From NCBI RefSeq assembly GCF_040126055.1, contig NZ_CP143541.1, positions 3,038,001 through 3,102,000 on the forward strand: a DNA stretch of 64,000 bases, given 5' to 3'. Under the pieces are notes generated by a model that was not told the origin of the DNA, did no database searches, and was given only the letters and a program-made list of their open reading frames with translations. This DNA comes from Pseudalkalibacillus sp. SCS-8 (GTDB lineage: Bacteria > Bacillota > Bacilli > Bacillales > Fictibacillaceae). The stretch's first letter is position 1. Each line of letters starts with the position of its first letter. Shown in pieces: positions 9,322 to 18,609 of this stretch. The position numbers were made by a program, and so were the translations under genes.

Positions 9322-9425
9322 TATGAGTGCATGAAATCGTGAAAAACTAAAAATCGTGCACTCATGAAGGCTCTATGAGTGCATGAAAACATGAAATACC
9401 GATAATGGTGCACTCATAAAGGCTC
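9322..9425. repeat. Two tandem 52-bp units, each an inverted repeat
   Basis: Unit 1 is 9322-9373 and unit 2 is 9374-9425. Each begins TATGAGTGCATGAAA, contains ATGAGTGCA...TGCACTCAT arms (9323-9331/9357-9365 and 9375-9383/9409-9417), and ends AAGGCTC. The arms are conserved while the loop interiors differ. Confidence 0.85.
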
Positions 9426-9503
9426 TTTAAATACCCAAAATCACCAAAAACTGAAAATGGGGGACAGTAAGAGACGTTATGAACAATTCGAACTCCACAA
9501 AAA

Positions 9504-9530
9504 GAAAAAAGACTGACAGGGTCAGCCTTT
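9504..9530 (-). terminator. Terminator overlapping the lacI stop codon
   Basis: CTGAC (9513-9517) pairs with GTCAG (9521-9525); the lacI TGA at 9522-9524 lies inside the stem. On the minus strand it is followed by TCTTTTTTCTTTTT. Confidence 0.7.
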
Positions 9531-10520
9531 TTGTCGGTCAGATACGGATTCCCGTTCAACCAATTCTGTTGATAATTTATAGTAGCGATCGACTTCTTCT
9601 TCTGACAGCTGTTGAAATATCAAATGGACAGCCAATGCGCCAACCTCGTATTTCGGCTGCCGGATCGTCGTCAGTGGTGGTGAAACGAATTCAGAAAGCT
9701 GAATGTCGTCAAAACCGACGATTGAAACATCCTCTGGAACCTGAATTCCTTTTTCGTTAAAAGCTTGAAGGCCACCAATGGCCATTTCATCATTTCCATA
9801 GAAAATGGCTTCCGGCAGGTTATTTTGAGCAATCAACATTTTTGTCGCTTTATATCCGCTCTCACGCGTAAAATCACCTGAAACCTTCCATTTCGGTGAA
9901 TACGACAACCCGTATTTCTCCAATGCATCCTGGTATCCTTTGAACCGTTTTTCATTATCTTGCGAATTATTCGGTCCGCTTACATAGGCGATTTCCTTGT
10001 GACCTTTTTGAATAAGGTGCTCAGTCGCCAAATACGCTCCCTGCCAGTTGTCAACCTCAACCTGTAACACGAGTTCATGCTCAAGGTGCCGATCCAATAC
10101 GACGATCGGAAACTCTTCTCGTGCAGAATCCAAGATTGTTTCATCGCTTATATTCGTCGCTAAGACAATCACTCCATCAACACGTTTTTCCTTCAAGAAT
10201 TTGATTGCCGTAGATCGCGTGTCACCTAATGAATTACACGCGATAAGATCATAACCGTTAGACATTGCCACGGTTTGGACCCCTTTTATCAATTCGGAAT
10301 AATAGGGTCCGGACAAGTCCTTCAATATAAGTGCAATCGTATTGGTCTTTGTCCTCTTCAAGTCTGAAGCGATTCCATTCTTTTGATAATTTAATTCTTT
10401 GGCTGCTTCCATCACTTTTCTCTTGGTTGCTGGACTGATCTTGTTGATGTTGTTCAATGCATAGGAAGCGGTGGATACTGCCACCCCAGCACGTTTTGCC
10501 ACATCTTTAATCGTTGCCAT
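9522..10520 (-). CDS. LacI-family transcriptional regulator
   Basis: The product has 332 residues, the usual LacI length. Residues 1-22 are the helix-turn-helix (MATIKDVAKRAGVAVSTASY), followed by the hinge region (ATKRKVMEAAKELNYQKNGI). The periplasmic-binding-like effector domain includes ALILKDLSGPYYSELIKG, FYGNDEMAIGGLQAF and VGFDDIQLSEFVSPPLTTIRQP. It lies 29 bases after the esterase gene at the end of the ABC importer operon, so it likely senses the imported sugar. Four GAAACGTTTC-core palindromes in the window (16164, 16342, 32227, 45228) are typical LacI-type operators and are the best candidate targets. This pairing is inferred. Confidence 0.92.
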   Translation of the reverse strand: MATIKDVAKRAGVAVSTASYALNNINKISPATKRKVMEAAKELNYQKNGIASDLKRTKTNTIALILKDLSGPYYSELIKGVQTVAMSNGYDLIACNSLGDTRSTAIKFLKEKRVDGVIVLATNISDETILDSAREEFPIVVLDRHLEHELVLQVEVDNWQGAYLATEHLIQKGHKEIAYVSGPNNSQDNEKRFKGYQDALEKYGLSYSPKWKVSGDFTRESGYKATKMLIAQNNLPEAIFYGNDEMAIGGLQAFNEKGIQVPEDVSIVGFDDIQLSEFVSPPLTTIRQPKYEVGALAVHLIFQQLSEEEVDRYYKLSTELVERESVSDRQKG

Positions 10521-10549
10521 TCACTCACATCCCACTACTGTTTAAGAAT

Positions 10550-11314
10550 TTATCTATTTTCTTTAAAAAAGTATTCCAATACCTTTTGGATTTGTTCATC
10601 CCAGTAGCTCCACTCGTGAGCTCCTGGGTATTCTTCATATGTTACATCAAGCGAGATATTTTCACAGTGTTTTCGGAATCGCCTGTTGGATTCCACGAGA
10701 TAATCTTCTGTTCCGCAATTCAAGTAGATGGACGGTCTTGGTGAGTCGCCTTCCGCCAACGCTTGTGCAAGATGGAAAAGGTCATCTTCACTGTCCTGGA
10801 CCTTACGATCACCGAAAATCAATCTGAAGTCATCATATAGGTCCTCGGTACGGTCGAGTAGATCCACTGCACCAGAAAGGCTTGCAGCTGCCCGATAGTT
10901 TTCGGGGCATCGCAGCGCCGCCTTCAACGCACCATAACCTCCCATCGATAGACCAGCAACATACGTGTCTTCTCGTTTATCTGAGAGAGGGAACATCTCT
11001 TGACAGATTGCAGGAAGCTCCTCGGTTATATAGGTAAAATAATCGGGACCATACTCCATGTCCGTGTAGAAGCTTCTACCCACTGCCGGCATGACGACGG
11101 CGATGCCCAAGGATGAGACATATCGTTCAATGGACGTCTGACGGGTCCAGACCGTATGATCATCCCACAATCCATGCAGCAGATAAAGTGTAGGGTAGAC
11201 TGGTTTCTCTCTATTATCCGCTTTCCTTACTCCGACAGGCTGAGGCAGGATGACATTTACAGAGGTCGAAACCTTTAAAACTTCTGATACGAAATCACAC
11301 TGGATCATCGGCAT
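10550..11314 (-). CDS. Alpha/beta-hydrolase esterase (FrmB/EstA type)
   Basis: This is a ~254-residue intracellular esterase of the esterase-D/FrmB superfamily (CE1-like). The oxyanion region is LYLLHGLWDD, the nucleophile elbow GLSMGGYG (Ser ~123), the acid residue lies in NCGTEDYLVESNR, and the His in YPGAHEWSYWDEQI. There is no signal peptide. The ATG at 11314 is spaced 9 bases from GAGGT, two bases after the stop of the GH13 gene; an in-frame TTG at 11320 is closer but badly spaced. The position in a sugar operon suggests removal of acetyl or acyl groups from imported oligosaccharides, but the substrate is not shown by the sequence. Confidence 0.8.
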   Translation of the reverse strand: MPMIQCDFVSEVLKVSTSVNVILPQPVGVRKADNREKPVYPTLYLLHGLWDDHTVWTRQTSIERYVSSLGIAVVMPAVGRSFYTDMEYGPDYFTYITEELPAICQEMFPLSDKREDTYVAGLSMGGYGALKAALRCPENYRAAASLSGAVDLLDRTEDLYDDFRLIFGDRKVQDSEDDLFHLAQALAEGDSPRPSIYLNCGTEDYLVESNRRFRKHCENISLDVTYEEYPGAHEWSYWDEQIQKVLEYFFKENR

Positions 11315-11316
11315 AG

Positions 11317-12960
11317 TCAATTAACCTCACGTTTCAATAAATAGGCAAATGCTTCATAAGGTCGAAGCTCGTATTCTTCCAACGTTGATGGAGCATTATC
11401 ATAGTTACTAATGAGTAATTCCGCATTAGAGAGCGAATACCCTTCTGGTAATTGAAACTTAGGGTTGCCCATTCCGAAGTTCCCTATGAAAAGAACAACT
11501 TCATTATCAAGCTTCCGTGTATAGGCAAAGATTTCTTCTGCTGTAGGGAGGAGTTCATACTTCCCATAAACAATCACATCATGTTCTTTTCTTAATTGGA
11601 TCAGCTTTTTATAATGATGGAATATCGAGTCTTGATCCTTCAAAGCGGCTTCAACGTTAATCGTCTCTTTATTTTCGTTGACGGGAATCCACGGATCACC
11701 GGTCGTGAACCCGCCATGTTCCATCGAGTTCCATTGAATCGGCGTTCTTGCATTATCTCTTCCTTTGGCAAGAATCGACTCCATGATATCATCATGACTG
11801 TCACCATTAGCTTTTCGTTCATTGTAAATGTTGATCGTTTCGATATCCTTGTAGTCGCTAATGTCATCGAAGGAAATATTCGTCATCCCGATTTCTTCAC
11901 CTTGATAAATATAAGGGGTCCCTTGCATCAAATGTAAGAGTGTTGCTAACATTTTAGCCGACTTCACCCGATAGTCCCCATCATCTCCCCAGCGGGATAC
12001 GATACGTGGCTGATCATGATTATTCCAATAAAGGCTATTCCATCCTGCCCCGTGAAGTTCGGTTTGCCACTTGCTTAGGACTGTCTTCAGCTGATCGAGA
12101 TCGAGAGGCTTCAATGCCCATTTCCCTTGTCCTGGCTGCTCATCTAAAGACATATGTTGAAACGTAAAGACCATGTCCAATTCTTTGCGATCCGGGTGGG
12201 TGTAAAGTTTGGCTGTTTCAGTCGTTGCCGATGGTGTCTCACCCACCGTCAACAGATCATAGTGGCTTAACACTTCATCATACATTTCCTTCAAATATGG
12301 GTGGAGGTTTGGACCGTCTGTGAGAACGCCTTGATCCACTTCTTTTCCAATCAGGTCGATTACATCCATCCGGAACCCGCTGATTCCCTTATTTAACCAG
12401 AACCTCATCATCTCATATAACGCTTGACGTACTTCAGGATTATGCAAATTCAAGTCGGGGTGTTTACGACTGAAAAGATGGAAATAATATTGCCCGGTGT
12501 TTTCATCGTATTCCCATGCTGGTCCGCTGAAAACAGAACGGAGATCACTAGGCGGCTCTGCACCGCGACCGTCACGCCATATATAATAGTCCCGATAGCG
12601 ATTATGTTTCGATTTCTTTGATTCTTGGAACCAAGGATGCTCATCCGATGTATGGTTGATGACGAGATCCATGATAATTTTGATTCCTTTATTATTCGCA
12701 ATCGATATCAAATTTTCCATGTCTTTCATCGTACCAAAATCGTCCATTATGCTGTAATAATCACTGATATCGTACCCATTATCATCATTAGGTGATTGAT
12801 AGACAGGACTCAGCCAAATGATATCAATTCCGAGTTCTACGAGATAGTCAAGCTTCTCTATGATTCCTTTTATATCTCCGATCCCATCACCGTTGCTGTC
12901 TTTGAAACTTCTTGGATAGATTTGATAGACCGTAGAGGTATGCCACCATTTTTTATCCAT
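11317..12960 (-). CDS. malL: GH13 oligo-1,6-glucosidase / alpha-glucosidase
   Basis: This intracellular GH13 (subfamily 31 type) enzyme has 547 residues. The order of motifs is normal: YQIYPRSFKDSNGDGIGDI, DLVINHTS, GFRMDVID with nucleophile Asp199, TVGET with acid/base Glu241, and NNHDQPR with Asp315. The residue after the nucleophile is Val200, as in oligo-1,6-glucosidases/isomaltases; maltases usually have Thr or Ala there. This argues for alpha-1,6 links such as isomaltose or panose. The RBS AGGAGGG is at the right distance from the ATG at 12960. It is the fourth gene of the importer operon. Confidence 0.9.
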   Translation of the reverse strand: MDKKWWHTSTVYQIYPRSFKDSNGDGIGDIKGIIEKLDYLVELGIDIIWLSPVYQSPNDDNGYDISDYYSIMDDFGTMKDMENLISIANNKGIKIIMDLVINHTSDEHPWFQESKKSKHNRYRDYYIWRDGRGAEPPSDLRSVFSGPAWEYDENTGQYYFHLFSRKHPDLNLHNPEVRQALYEMMRFWLNKGISGFRMDVIDLIGKEVDQGVLTDGPNLHPYLKEMYDEVLSHYDLLTVGETPSATTETAKLYTHPDRKELDMVFTFQHMSLDEQPGQGKWALKPLDLDQLKTVLSKWQTELHGAGWNSLYWNNHDQPRIVSRWGDDGDYRVKSAKMLATLLHLMQGTPYIYQGEEIGMTNISFDDISDYKDIETINIYNERKANGDSHDDIMESILAKGRDNARTPIQWNSMEHGGFTTGDPWIPVNENKETINVEAALKDQDSIFHHYKKLIQLRKEHDVIVYGKYELLPTAEEIFAYTRKLDNEVVLFIGNFGMGNPKFQLPEGYSLSNAELLISNYDNAPSTLEEYELRPYEAFAYLLKREVN

Positions 12961-13005
12961 GATACCCTCCTAGCATTCTCCGATTAGAATTTGAATGAGT
13001 CTACA

Positions 13006-13836
13006 CTATTTCAGTCCCGACATCGTAAAGCCTTCCACAATATATTTTTGGAAGAAAGAGAAGATGATGATGATTGGAATCACCATAAATGCAGCCCCAG
13101 CCATCTGGAGTCCATAGTTGCTCGCGTATTGTCCCTGAAGTAAGGATAAACCGACAGACAACGTGTACAGACTTTCATCATTGGCGATGATCAACGGCCA
13201 TAAAAAACTGTTCCATGCACCGATGAAGGTCAGTATACCCTGTACGGCGAAAATGGGCTTTGCAATCGGGATGATGAGCTTGAAGAAAATATAAAACTCA
13301 CCAGCGCCATCCAATCTTGCTGCTTCAATCAAATCCATCGGAATTGTCGTCATGAATTGCCTGAATAGGAAAATACTGAAGGCTGCCGCCAAACCTGGCA
13401 GGACGATACCTGTCATCGTGTTTGTAAGTCCGAGCTCATTCAGGATCAGATAAACCGGAATCATCGTTACTTGAGCTGGAATCATCATCGTAGCGAGTAC
13501 CAGATAGAAAATCGGCTCTCTTCCTTTGAAGTTGAACTTAGCGAATCCATACCCCGCCATGGCATTCAACAATAGTCCTCCGAACGATAGTACAACGATA
13601 ATGATTGTATTCTTTAAATAGACGGCGAAATTCAAACGCTCAAACAATTGGACAAAGTTCTCAACCGTCGGATTCTCCGGAAATAGGGTTGGCGGAAATT
13701 GAAGCACTTCGCTCGATGGCTTGAATGCGCTCGCAACCATCCAAAGAAACGGAATGGAAACCAAAATACCGCCGATGATAAGCAGGAGACTGACAATCGT
13801 TTTTTCAATTTTCATGGAAACTGTACGCTGTTTCAT
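13006..13836 (-). CDS. CUT1 sugar ABC transporter permease (MalG type)
   Basis: The 276-residue product has six predicted membrane helices and the EAA loop EAARLDGAGEFYIFFKLIIPIAKP, which contacts the ATPase. The C-terminus KYIVEGFTMSGLK is typical of MalG-type subunits. It lies 15 bases after the MalF-type gene and 45 before the GH13 gene. No ATPase gene is present nearby, so a shared MsmX-like ATPase is expected. Confidence 0.9.
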   Translation of the reverse strand: MKQRTVSMKIEKTIVSLLLIIGGILVSIPFLWMVASAFKPSSEVLQFPPTLFPENPTVENFVQLFERLNFAVYLKNTIIIVVLSFGGLLLNAMAGYGFAKFNFKGREPIFYLVLATMMIPAQVTMIPVYLILNELGLTNTMTGIVLPGLAAAFSIFLFRQFMTTIPMDLIEAARLDGAGEFYIFFKLIIPIAKPIFAVQGILTFIGAWNSFLWPLIIANDESLYTLSVGLSLLQGQYASNYGLQMAGAAFMVIPIIIIFSFFQKYIVEGFTMSGLK

Positions 13837-13851
13837 TCAATCCACCTCTAA

Positions 13852-14751
13852 TCAATACTCCGTATCCGACTTCCGAATCTTAAACTGGACGAGCGTTACA
13901 ACAATAATGAAAATGAACAGGACAAAGGAGCCTGCCGCTGCGTATCCGAATTGACTGAATTGAAAGCCTTTCTGATAAATGAACAAGGCCATCGAGATCG
14001 TTCCATTCAAAGGTCCTCCCTGCGTCATGACAAACGGTTCCTCAAAGAATTGCAGCCACCCGATCAAGGTCGTAATCGTGACGAAGAACGTCGCATAGCG
14101 CAAAAGCGGAATCGTAATTCGGAAAAGCATCTGGAACCGATTCGCACCATCAATCTTTGCTGCTTCATAATACGATTTCGGAATACCTTGTAAAGCTGCC
14201 AGGAAGATGATCATGTTGATGCCGACCCCTTTCCAGACTGCCAGAAGGATCAACGATAGCTTTGCAATGGTGGGCTCTTCCAGCCATGGAATTTTGTCTG
14301 CATCCAACAACGAAAGGAGATAATTGAATAAGCCATATTCGGTGTTGTACAAATACCCCCAAATAACCGCAATGGCTATGATATTCGTGATCGATGGCAT
14401 ATAATACACACCACGGAACACCTTGAAAAGAAGGTTCGACCCATAATTCAACAAGAGCGCGATACTCAACGAGCAAATGATGACAAGCGGGACACCAATC
14501 CCTGCATAAAAAACGGTATTGAATATCGACTTATGAAACACGTCATCTCTAAAAAGCTCATGATAGTTTTCAAGACCGATGAACGAAATGTTCGACCAAT
14601 TCGCAAGCCCCTTCAAATCCAAGTCTGTAAAACTTATGAAGAAGGCGACGAATATGGGAACAATGCTGAAGACAAGTAAAATCAGAACTGCGGGCCCGAT
14701 AAATAGATATGGATGCCTTTTATGATAGATTCGCTTTACACCACTGCCCAT
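13852..14751 (-). CDS. CUT1 sugar ABC transporter permease (MalF type)
   Basis: The product has about 299 residues with six predicted membrane helices. The motif YHKRHPYLFIGPAVLILLVFSIVP at the N-terminus and the EAA loop YEAAKIDGANRFQMLFRITIPLLR are typical of MalF/UgpA subunits. The ATG at 14751 follows AGGTGGGG; a TTG one codon earlier is the longer alternative. It is the second gene of the importer operon, after the binding protein. Confidence 0.9.
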   Translation of the reverse strand: MGSGVKRIYHKRHPYLFIGPAVLILLVFSIVPIFVAFFISFTDLDLKGLANWSNISFIGLENYHELFRDDVFHKSIFNTVFYAGIGVPLVIICSLSIALLLNYGSNLLFKVFRGVYYMPSITNIIAIAVIWGYLYNTEYGLFNYLLSLLDADKIPWLEEPTIAKLSLILLAVWKGVGINMIIFLAALQGIPKSYYEAAKIDGANRFQMLFRITIPLLRYATFFVTITTLIGWLQFFEEPFVMTQGGPLNGTISMALFIYQKGFQFSQFGYAAAGSFVLFIFIIVVTLVQFKIRKSDTEY

Positions 14752-14801
14752 CAAACCCCACCTAACTTAACGTGTATAACTAAGATCAACTATATCGCAA
14801 T

Positions 14802-16031
14802 CTATTCTCTCGCTTCCTTTACCTCTGAACGATATTTTTCCAACTGCTTTTCAACGTCTGCTCCGCCAACCGTAATTTGTTCGATCGCGTTAAGCAGCTC
14901 TTGCCCAACGACCTCCCAGTTCTCGATTTGTGGAGTGGATTTAGCCGTTTTCAACTGTTCACCGAACGTGGCTAGCATTTCATTGTCCTTCAATTCAGGC
15001 TCTTCCCACGCTTCGACTCTTGAAGGTAATGTATTGGACATTTCAAACCACTCGATTTGCGTATCAACCTCGTTCATGAATGAAATGAATTCAATCGATT
15101 TTTCTACTTTTTCTGAACTACTGAAAATGGAGAAATTTGATCCTCCGATGCTTGATGCGACTTGCTCCTTTTTCGGAAGGATGGCAATCGACCATTTATC
15201 CTTCAGGTCAGGTGCCTGTTCGTTAAGGATATTGACCATCCACGGTCCACTGACGAACATCGGCTTCACACCATCTTTAAATGCTTGTACGATGTCGATC
15301 CCTTCTGATGTCGAACTGAGTCCCTCCTCGAAAAAGCTCGTGTAATACTGGATTGCTTCCGTGAAGGCAGGACTGTCCAGATTCAAGTTCTGTTTTTCCT
15401 CATCAAACTCAAAATCATTTTGCCATGCGAAAATGAATGGCATGATCTGATCGTTCCGGTCAATGTCAAATCCATAATAGTTATCTCCACGGTCTGCAAG
15501 CTTTTGAGAAGCATCCTTCAGCTCGACCCATGTAGACGGAGCATTTGTATAACCAACTTGTTCTAGAAGGTCTTTGCGATAAAAGAGCACTCTCGTTTCA
15601 ACATACCATGGAATCCCGACGATCTTACCGTCATATTCCATTGTTTTCGCCGCACCTTCGAAATAATTTTCCTTAGCGAATTCCGGATGATCCTTCACAT
15701 GTTCAGATAGATCCACAAGCGCACCTGCATCTGCAAATTCAGATACCCAGGTCGTACCCAACTGGACAACGTCTGGTCCTTTTTGGGAAGCAACCGCTGT
15801 CAGCAATTTATCATGAGCGTTCTCCCAAGGAATGGCTTGCACATCCACTTTAATCTCTGGGTGCTCGTCCTCGAATTTCTTCGCTATTTCATTCAGCTTC
15901 TTTCCTTCCTCACCCATTGCCCAGACTGATATTGTTTTCTCATCATCACCAGACCCATTCGAGCAACCTGCGAGCATTGTAGAAAGCACCATCACACTTG
16001 CAAGTATTGATAAACCAACCTTCGTAAACAT
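14802..16031 (-). CDS. Sugar ABC transporter substrate-binding lipoprotein
   Basis: The 409-residue product begins with a lipoprotein signal peptide (MFTKVGLSILASVMVLS) ending in the lipobox MLAGC, so it is tethered to the outer face of the membrane. The body is a family 1 solute-binding fold (ISVWAMGEEGKKLNEIAKKFEDEHPEIKV; PWYVETRVLFYRKDLLEQVG; FVSGPWMV). I set the start at the ATG at 16031, because GGGAGGGA at 16041-16048 precedes it and the lipobox then falls in place; the longer frame to 16214 runs through the promoter and operator. First gene of the minus-strand importer operon. Confidence 0.92.
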   Translation of the reverse strand: MFTKVGLSILASVMVLSTMLAGCSNGSGDDEKTISVWAMGEEGKKLNEIAKKFEDEHPEIKVDVQAIPWENAHDKLLTAVASQKGPDVVQLGTTWVSEFADAGALVDLSEHVKDHPEFAKENYFEGAAKTMEYDGKIVGIPWYVETRVLFYRKDLLEQVGYTNAPSTWVELKDASQKLADRGDNYYGFDIDRNDQIMPFIFAWQNDFEFDEEKQNLNLDSPAFTEAIQYYTSFFEEGLSSTSEGIDIVQAFKDGVKPMFVSGPWMVNILNEQAPDLKDKWSIAILPKKEQVASSIGGSNFSIFSSSEKVEKSIEFISFMNEVDTQIEWFEMSNTLPSRVEAWEEPELKDNEMLATFGEQLKTAKSTPQIENWEVVGQELLNAIEQITVGGADVEKQLEKYRSEVKEARE

Positions 16032-16157
16032 CTCACTTTCTCCCTCCCAATTTGATTTTTCTAATTTTTTTAAATTTTTTATCTCTAAATATAGTCTAAC
16101 AAAACGTGACAACACCAGCGTTTTCCATCCTTTGGTTGTCTTCCCCATACTTTTCAG

Positions 16158-16179
16158 GTTATTGAAACGTTTCAATAAC
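16158..16179. promoter_or_regulatory. 22-bp perfect palindromic operator (LacI type)
   Basis: A perfect inverted repeat centred on GAAACGTTTC (16164-16173), extended by GTTATT/AATAAC arms. It starts 3 bases downstream of the -10 box of the minus-strand promoter, overlapping the expected start point, which is a typical repression site. The core is too short to be a 14-bp CcpA cre. Confidence 0.8.
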
Positions 16180-16211
16180 TTGATTATAATCAAGTATGAA
16201 TCCGCTTTCAA
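16179..16211 (-). promoter_or_regulatory. Sigma-A promoter for the binding-protein operon
   Basis: On the minus strand TTGAAA (16206-16211) is followed after 17 bases by a consensus TATAAT (16183-16188). The -10 box lies inside a second perfect palindrome, CTTGATTATAATCAAG (16179-16194), which therefore also carries TATAAT on the plus strand (16185-16190). Confidence 0.75.
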
Positions 16212-16340
16212 CATAGAATAATAACATTTAACATAACACTAATATGCGGGGTATCTCTAATACCAAAGCTTAAGGAGGGAAAAGAATCATACATAAATCC
16301 TCATAACGATGAAGGATTACATCTCACTTCGGCGAATTGG

Positions 16341-16352
16341 TGAAACGTTTCG
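16341..16352. promoter_or_regulatory. Second GAAACGTTTC operator, before the GH3 gene
   Basis: TGAAACGTTTCG lies 39 bases upstream of the GH3 start codon and shares the 10-bp core with the site at 16164-16173. Binding at both could repress the divergent units together. The remaining gene-free bases of 16032-16390 show no other recognised element. Confidence 0.65.
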
Positions 16353-16390
16353 AAAAATATCAGCTTTCAAAGAATGATAGGAGGAAATCG

Positions 16391-18553
16391 ATGATTAAAC
16401 AGCATTCTTCAACTCTTGTAAACGAAATGACATTGGATGAAAAAATCGCTCAGTTGATACAGCTTGCGACACATTTTTATAAAGGGGCAACCGAAGAAGG
16501 TCAAATCACCGGTCCAATTGAAGAAATGGGCATTACCGGAGACACCGTCCAAAACAGTGGATCGGTTCTGGGTGCTTCCGGTGCAAAGACGACCAAATCC
16601 ATCCAAAAGGCCCACCTGAACGACAATCGTTTAGGGATTCCATTATTATTCATGTCGGATATCATCCACGGGTATAAGACCATCTTTCCAGTACCATTAG
16701 CCATGGGATGTTCATGGGATTTGGAATTGGCGGAAAAAAGTGCAGAAATTGCAGCCAAAGAAGCAGCTGTATCAGGCGTCCATGTCACTTTTTCCCCTAT
16801 GGTTGACCTAACCCGTGACCCTCGCTGGGGACGAGTGATGGAATCCACTGGAGAAGATCCATTCTTGAACAGTGAATTTGCGAAAGCTTTAGTAAGAGGG
16901 TATCAAGGAGAAGATTATACGAAGGACAATGACCGGGTTGCTGCATGTGTAAAGCACTTTGCTGCTTACGGCGCTCCAGAAGGTGGCCGTGATTATAACA
17001 CTGTCGACATGTCAGAAAGACAGCTTCGTGAGTATTACCTCCCAGCATACAAAGCAGCGTTGGATGAAGGTTGTGCGATGGTCATGACGGCATTCAATAT
17101 TCTCGATGGTGTTCCTGCTACCGGAAACAAAAGATTGATGCGTGATCTCCTTCGTGAGGAGTGGGGCTTTGACGGTGTCGTGATCTCCGATTGGGGCGCC
17201 GTCAAGGAATTGATACATCACGGATATGCAGAAGATGAAAAGGATGCCGCTCAAAAAGGGTTAAAAGCGGGTGTTGATATTGAAATGATGACACCTTGTT
17301 ACGTCCATCATCTCAAGACACTAGTAGAGGAAGGAAGCATAAGTGAAAGCTTGATTGATGAAGCCGTCCTGAGAATATTGGAACTGAAAGAAAAACTTGG
17401 TTTGTTCGAAAATCCTTACCGAGCTGCAGATGAAGAACGTGAAAAAGAAATTGTGTTCTCTGAGTCTCACCGTAAAGCAGCAAGAGAGCTTGCCGCGAAA
17501 TCATCTGTTCTTCTGAAAAATGAAGGTGTACTTCCTCTGGATAGGGAGCAAAAGGTCGCTTTGATCGGGCCGTTCGCCGAGCACGATGACCTGCTTGGTC
17601 CATGGTCGTGGATCGGCTCTAGAGAAGACGCCGTTAAAGTACGTGAAGGATTCGAATCAAAAATCGATTCACGACAGCTTTCAAGTGCAAAAGGCAGTGA
17701 CATTTCAGCTGTGACTTCATCCCAAATCAATGAGGCACGTCGTTCAGCAGAAAATGCCGATGTCATCGTCCTTGCTTTAGGTGAAGAATCAGATATGAGT
17801 GGTGAAGCCGGATCTCGTGCTGATATACGATTGCCAGAGGCACAGCTTAAATTGGTCGAAGAAATGAGTAAACTGAATAAACCGATGGTAGCTGTTTTGT
17901 TCAATGGACGACCGCTTGATCTACACGGTGTCGTGGATAAAGTTGACGCTGTATTAGAAGCCTGGTTCCCTGGATCTGAAGCAGGGTCCGCTGTAGCTGA
18001 CCTCCTTTATGGAGACGCAAACCCTTCTGGAAGACTGACGATGTCCTTCCCGTATTCCGTCGGTCAAGTACCTGTCTACTATAATCGGTATAATACGGGA
18101 CGCCCACAGAAGAAAGGCGTTCAAGAACGTTTCGTCTCCCAATATCTTGATATTCCGAATGAACCATTGTTTCCATTCGGATTCGGTCTTAGCTACACGA
18201 CGTTCTCTTACAGTGACGTGACGTTATCGAGTTCCGTCATAAAGCCTGAGCAACCCCTTCATCTTACCGTTAATGTGACGAACACAGGTGAGGTTGCAGG
18301 TGATGAAGTGGTACAGCTTTATGTACGTGATATAACCGGGGAAGTCGTACGTCCGCTTCGAGAATTGAAAGGGTTCAAGAAGATCTGGTTAGAGCCTGGT
18401 GAAACGAAGGAAGTTGCATTCACTTTAACGGAAGAGCAATTACGCTACTATCATTCTGATTTGTCCCATGAAAGTGACGCTGGTAAATTCAATTTATATA
18501 TTGGAGCGAACAGCCGAGATGCGGCAGAATACGCATTCGAGCTAATCAAATAA
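16391..18553 (+). CDS. bglX: GH3 beta-glucosidase (BglX type)
   Basis: The 720-residue product has no signal peptide, so it acts on imported oligosaccharides. Domain order: GH3 TIM barrel (MESTGEDPFLNSEFAKALVRGYQG; VAACVKHFAAYG; nucleophile Asp267 in VVISDWGA), alpha/beta sandwich (SVLLKNEGVLPLDREQKVALIGPFA), then a C-terminal fibronectin III-like domain (FGFGLSYTTFSYSDV to the end). AGGAGG at 16379-16384 sets the ATG at 16391; an upstream in-frame TTG at 16337 would place the operator inside the gene. It is divergent from the importer operon and shares its control region. Beta-xylosidase activity is possible. Confidence 0.9.
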   Translation: MIKQHSSTLVNEMTLDEKIAQLIQLATHFYKGATEEGQITGPIEEMGITGDTVQNSGSVLGASGAKTTKSIQKAHLNDNRLGIPLLFMSDIIHGYKTIFPVPLAMGCSWDLELAEKSAEIAAKEAAVSGVHVTFSPMVDLTRDPRWGRVMESTGEDPFLNSEFAKALVRGYQGEDYTKDNDRVAACVKHFAAYGAPEGGRDYNTVDMSERQLREYYLPAYKAALDEGCAMVMTAFNILDGVPATGNKRLMRDLLREEWGFDGVVISDWGAVKELIHHGYAEDEKDAAQKGLKAGVDIEMMTPCYVHHLKTLVEEGSISESLIDEAVLRILELKEKLGLFENPYRAADEEREKEIVFSESHRKAARELAAKSSVLLKNEGVLPLDREQKVALIGPFAEHDDLLGPWSWIGSREDAVKVREGFESKIDSRQLSSAKGSDISAVTSSQINEARRSAENADVIVLALGEESDMSGEAGSRADIRLPEAQLKLVEEMSKLNKPMVAVLFNGRPLDLHGVVDKVDAVLEAWFPGSEAGSAVADLLYGDANPSGRLTMSFPYSVGQVPVYYNRYNTGRPQKKGVQERFVSQYLDIPNEPLFPFGFGLSYTTFSYSDVTLSSSVIKPEQPLHLTVNVTNTGEVAGDEVVQLYVRDITGEVVRPLRELKGFKKIWLEPGETKEVAFTLTEEQLRYYHSDLSHESDAGKFNLYIGANSRDAAEYAFELIK

Positions 18554-18566
18554 AAAAGAAGTGCAA

Positions 18567-18609
18567 AAAAAGACTGAGTGACAGATCGAATCTGTTACTC
18601 AGTCTTTCT
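18567..18609. terminator. Bidirectional terminator between GH3 and Gfo/Idh genes
   Basis: AGACTGAGT..ACAGAT pairs with ATCTGT..ACTCAGTCT (18571-18605) with A and T runs on either side. It separates two convergent genes and overlaps the 3' end of the minus-strand one. Confidence 0.85.

Noticed and set aside
16032..16214. N-terminal extension of the binding protein to 16214
   Set aside because: It would cover the -10 box and palindromic operator, and it puts the lipobox about 80 residues in.
16337..16390. GH3 start at the TTG 16337
   Set aside because: The TTG lacks an RBS and would put the GAAACGTTTC operator inside the gene; AGGAGG favours the ATG at 16391.
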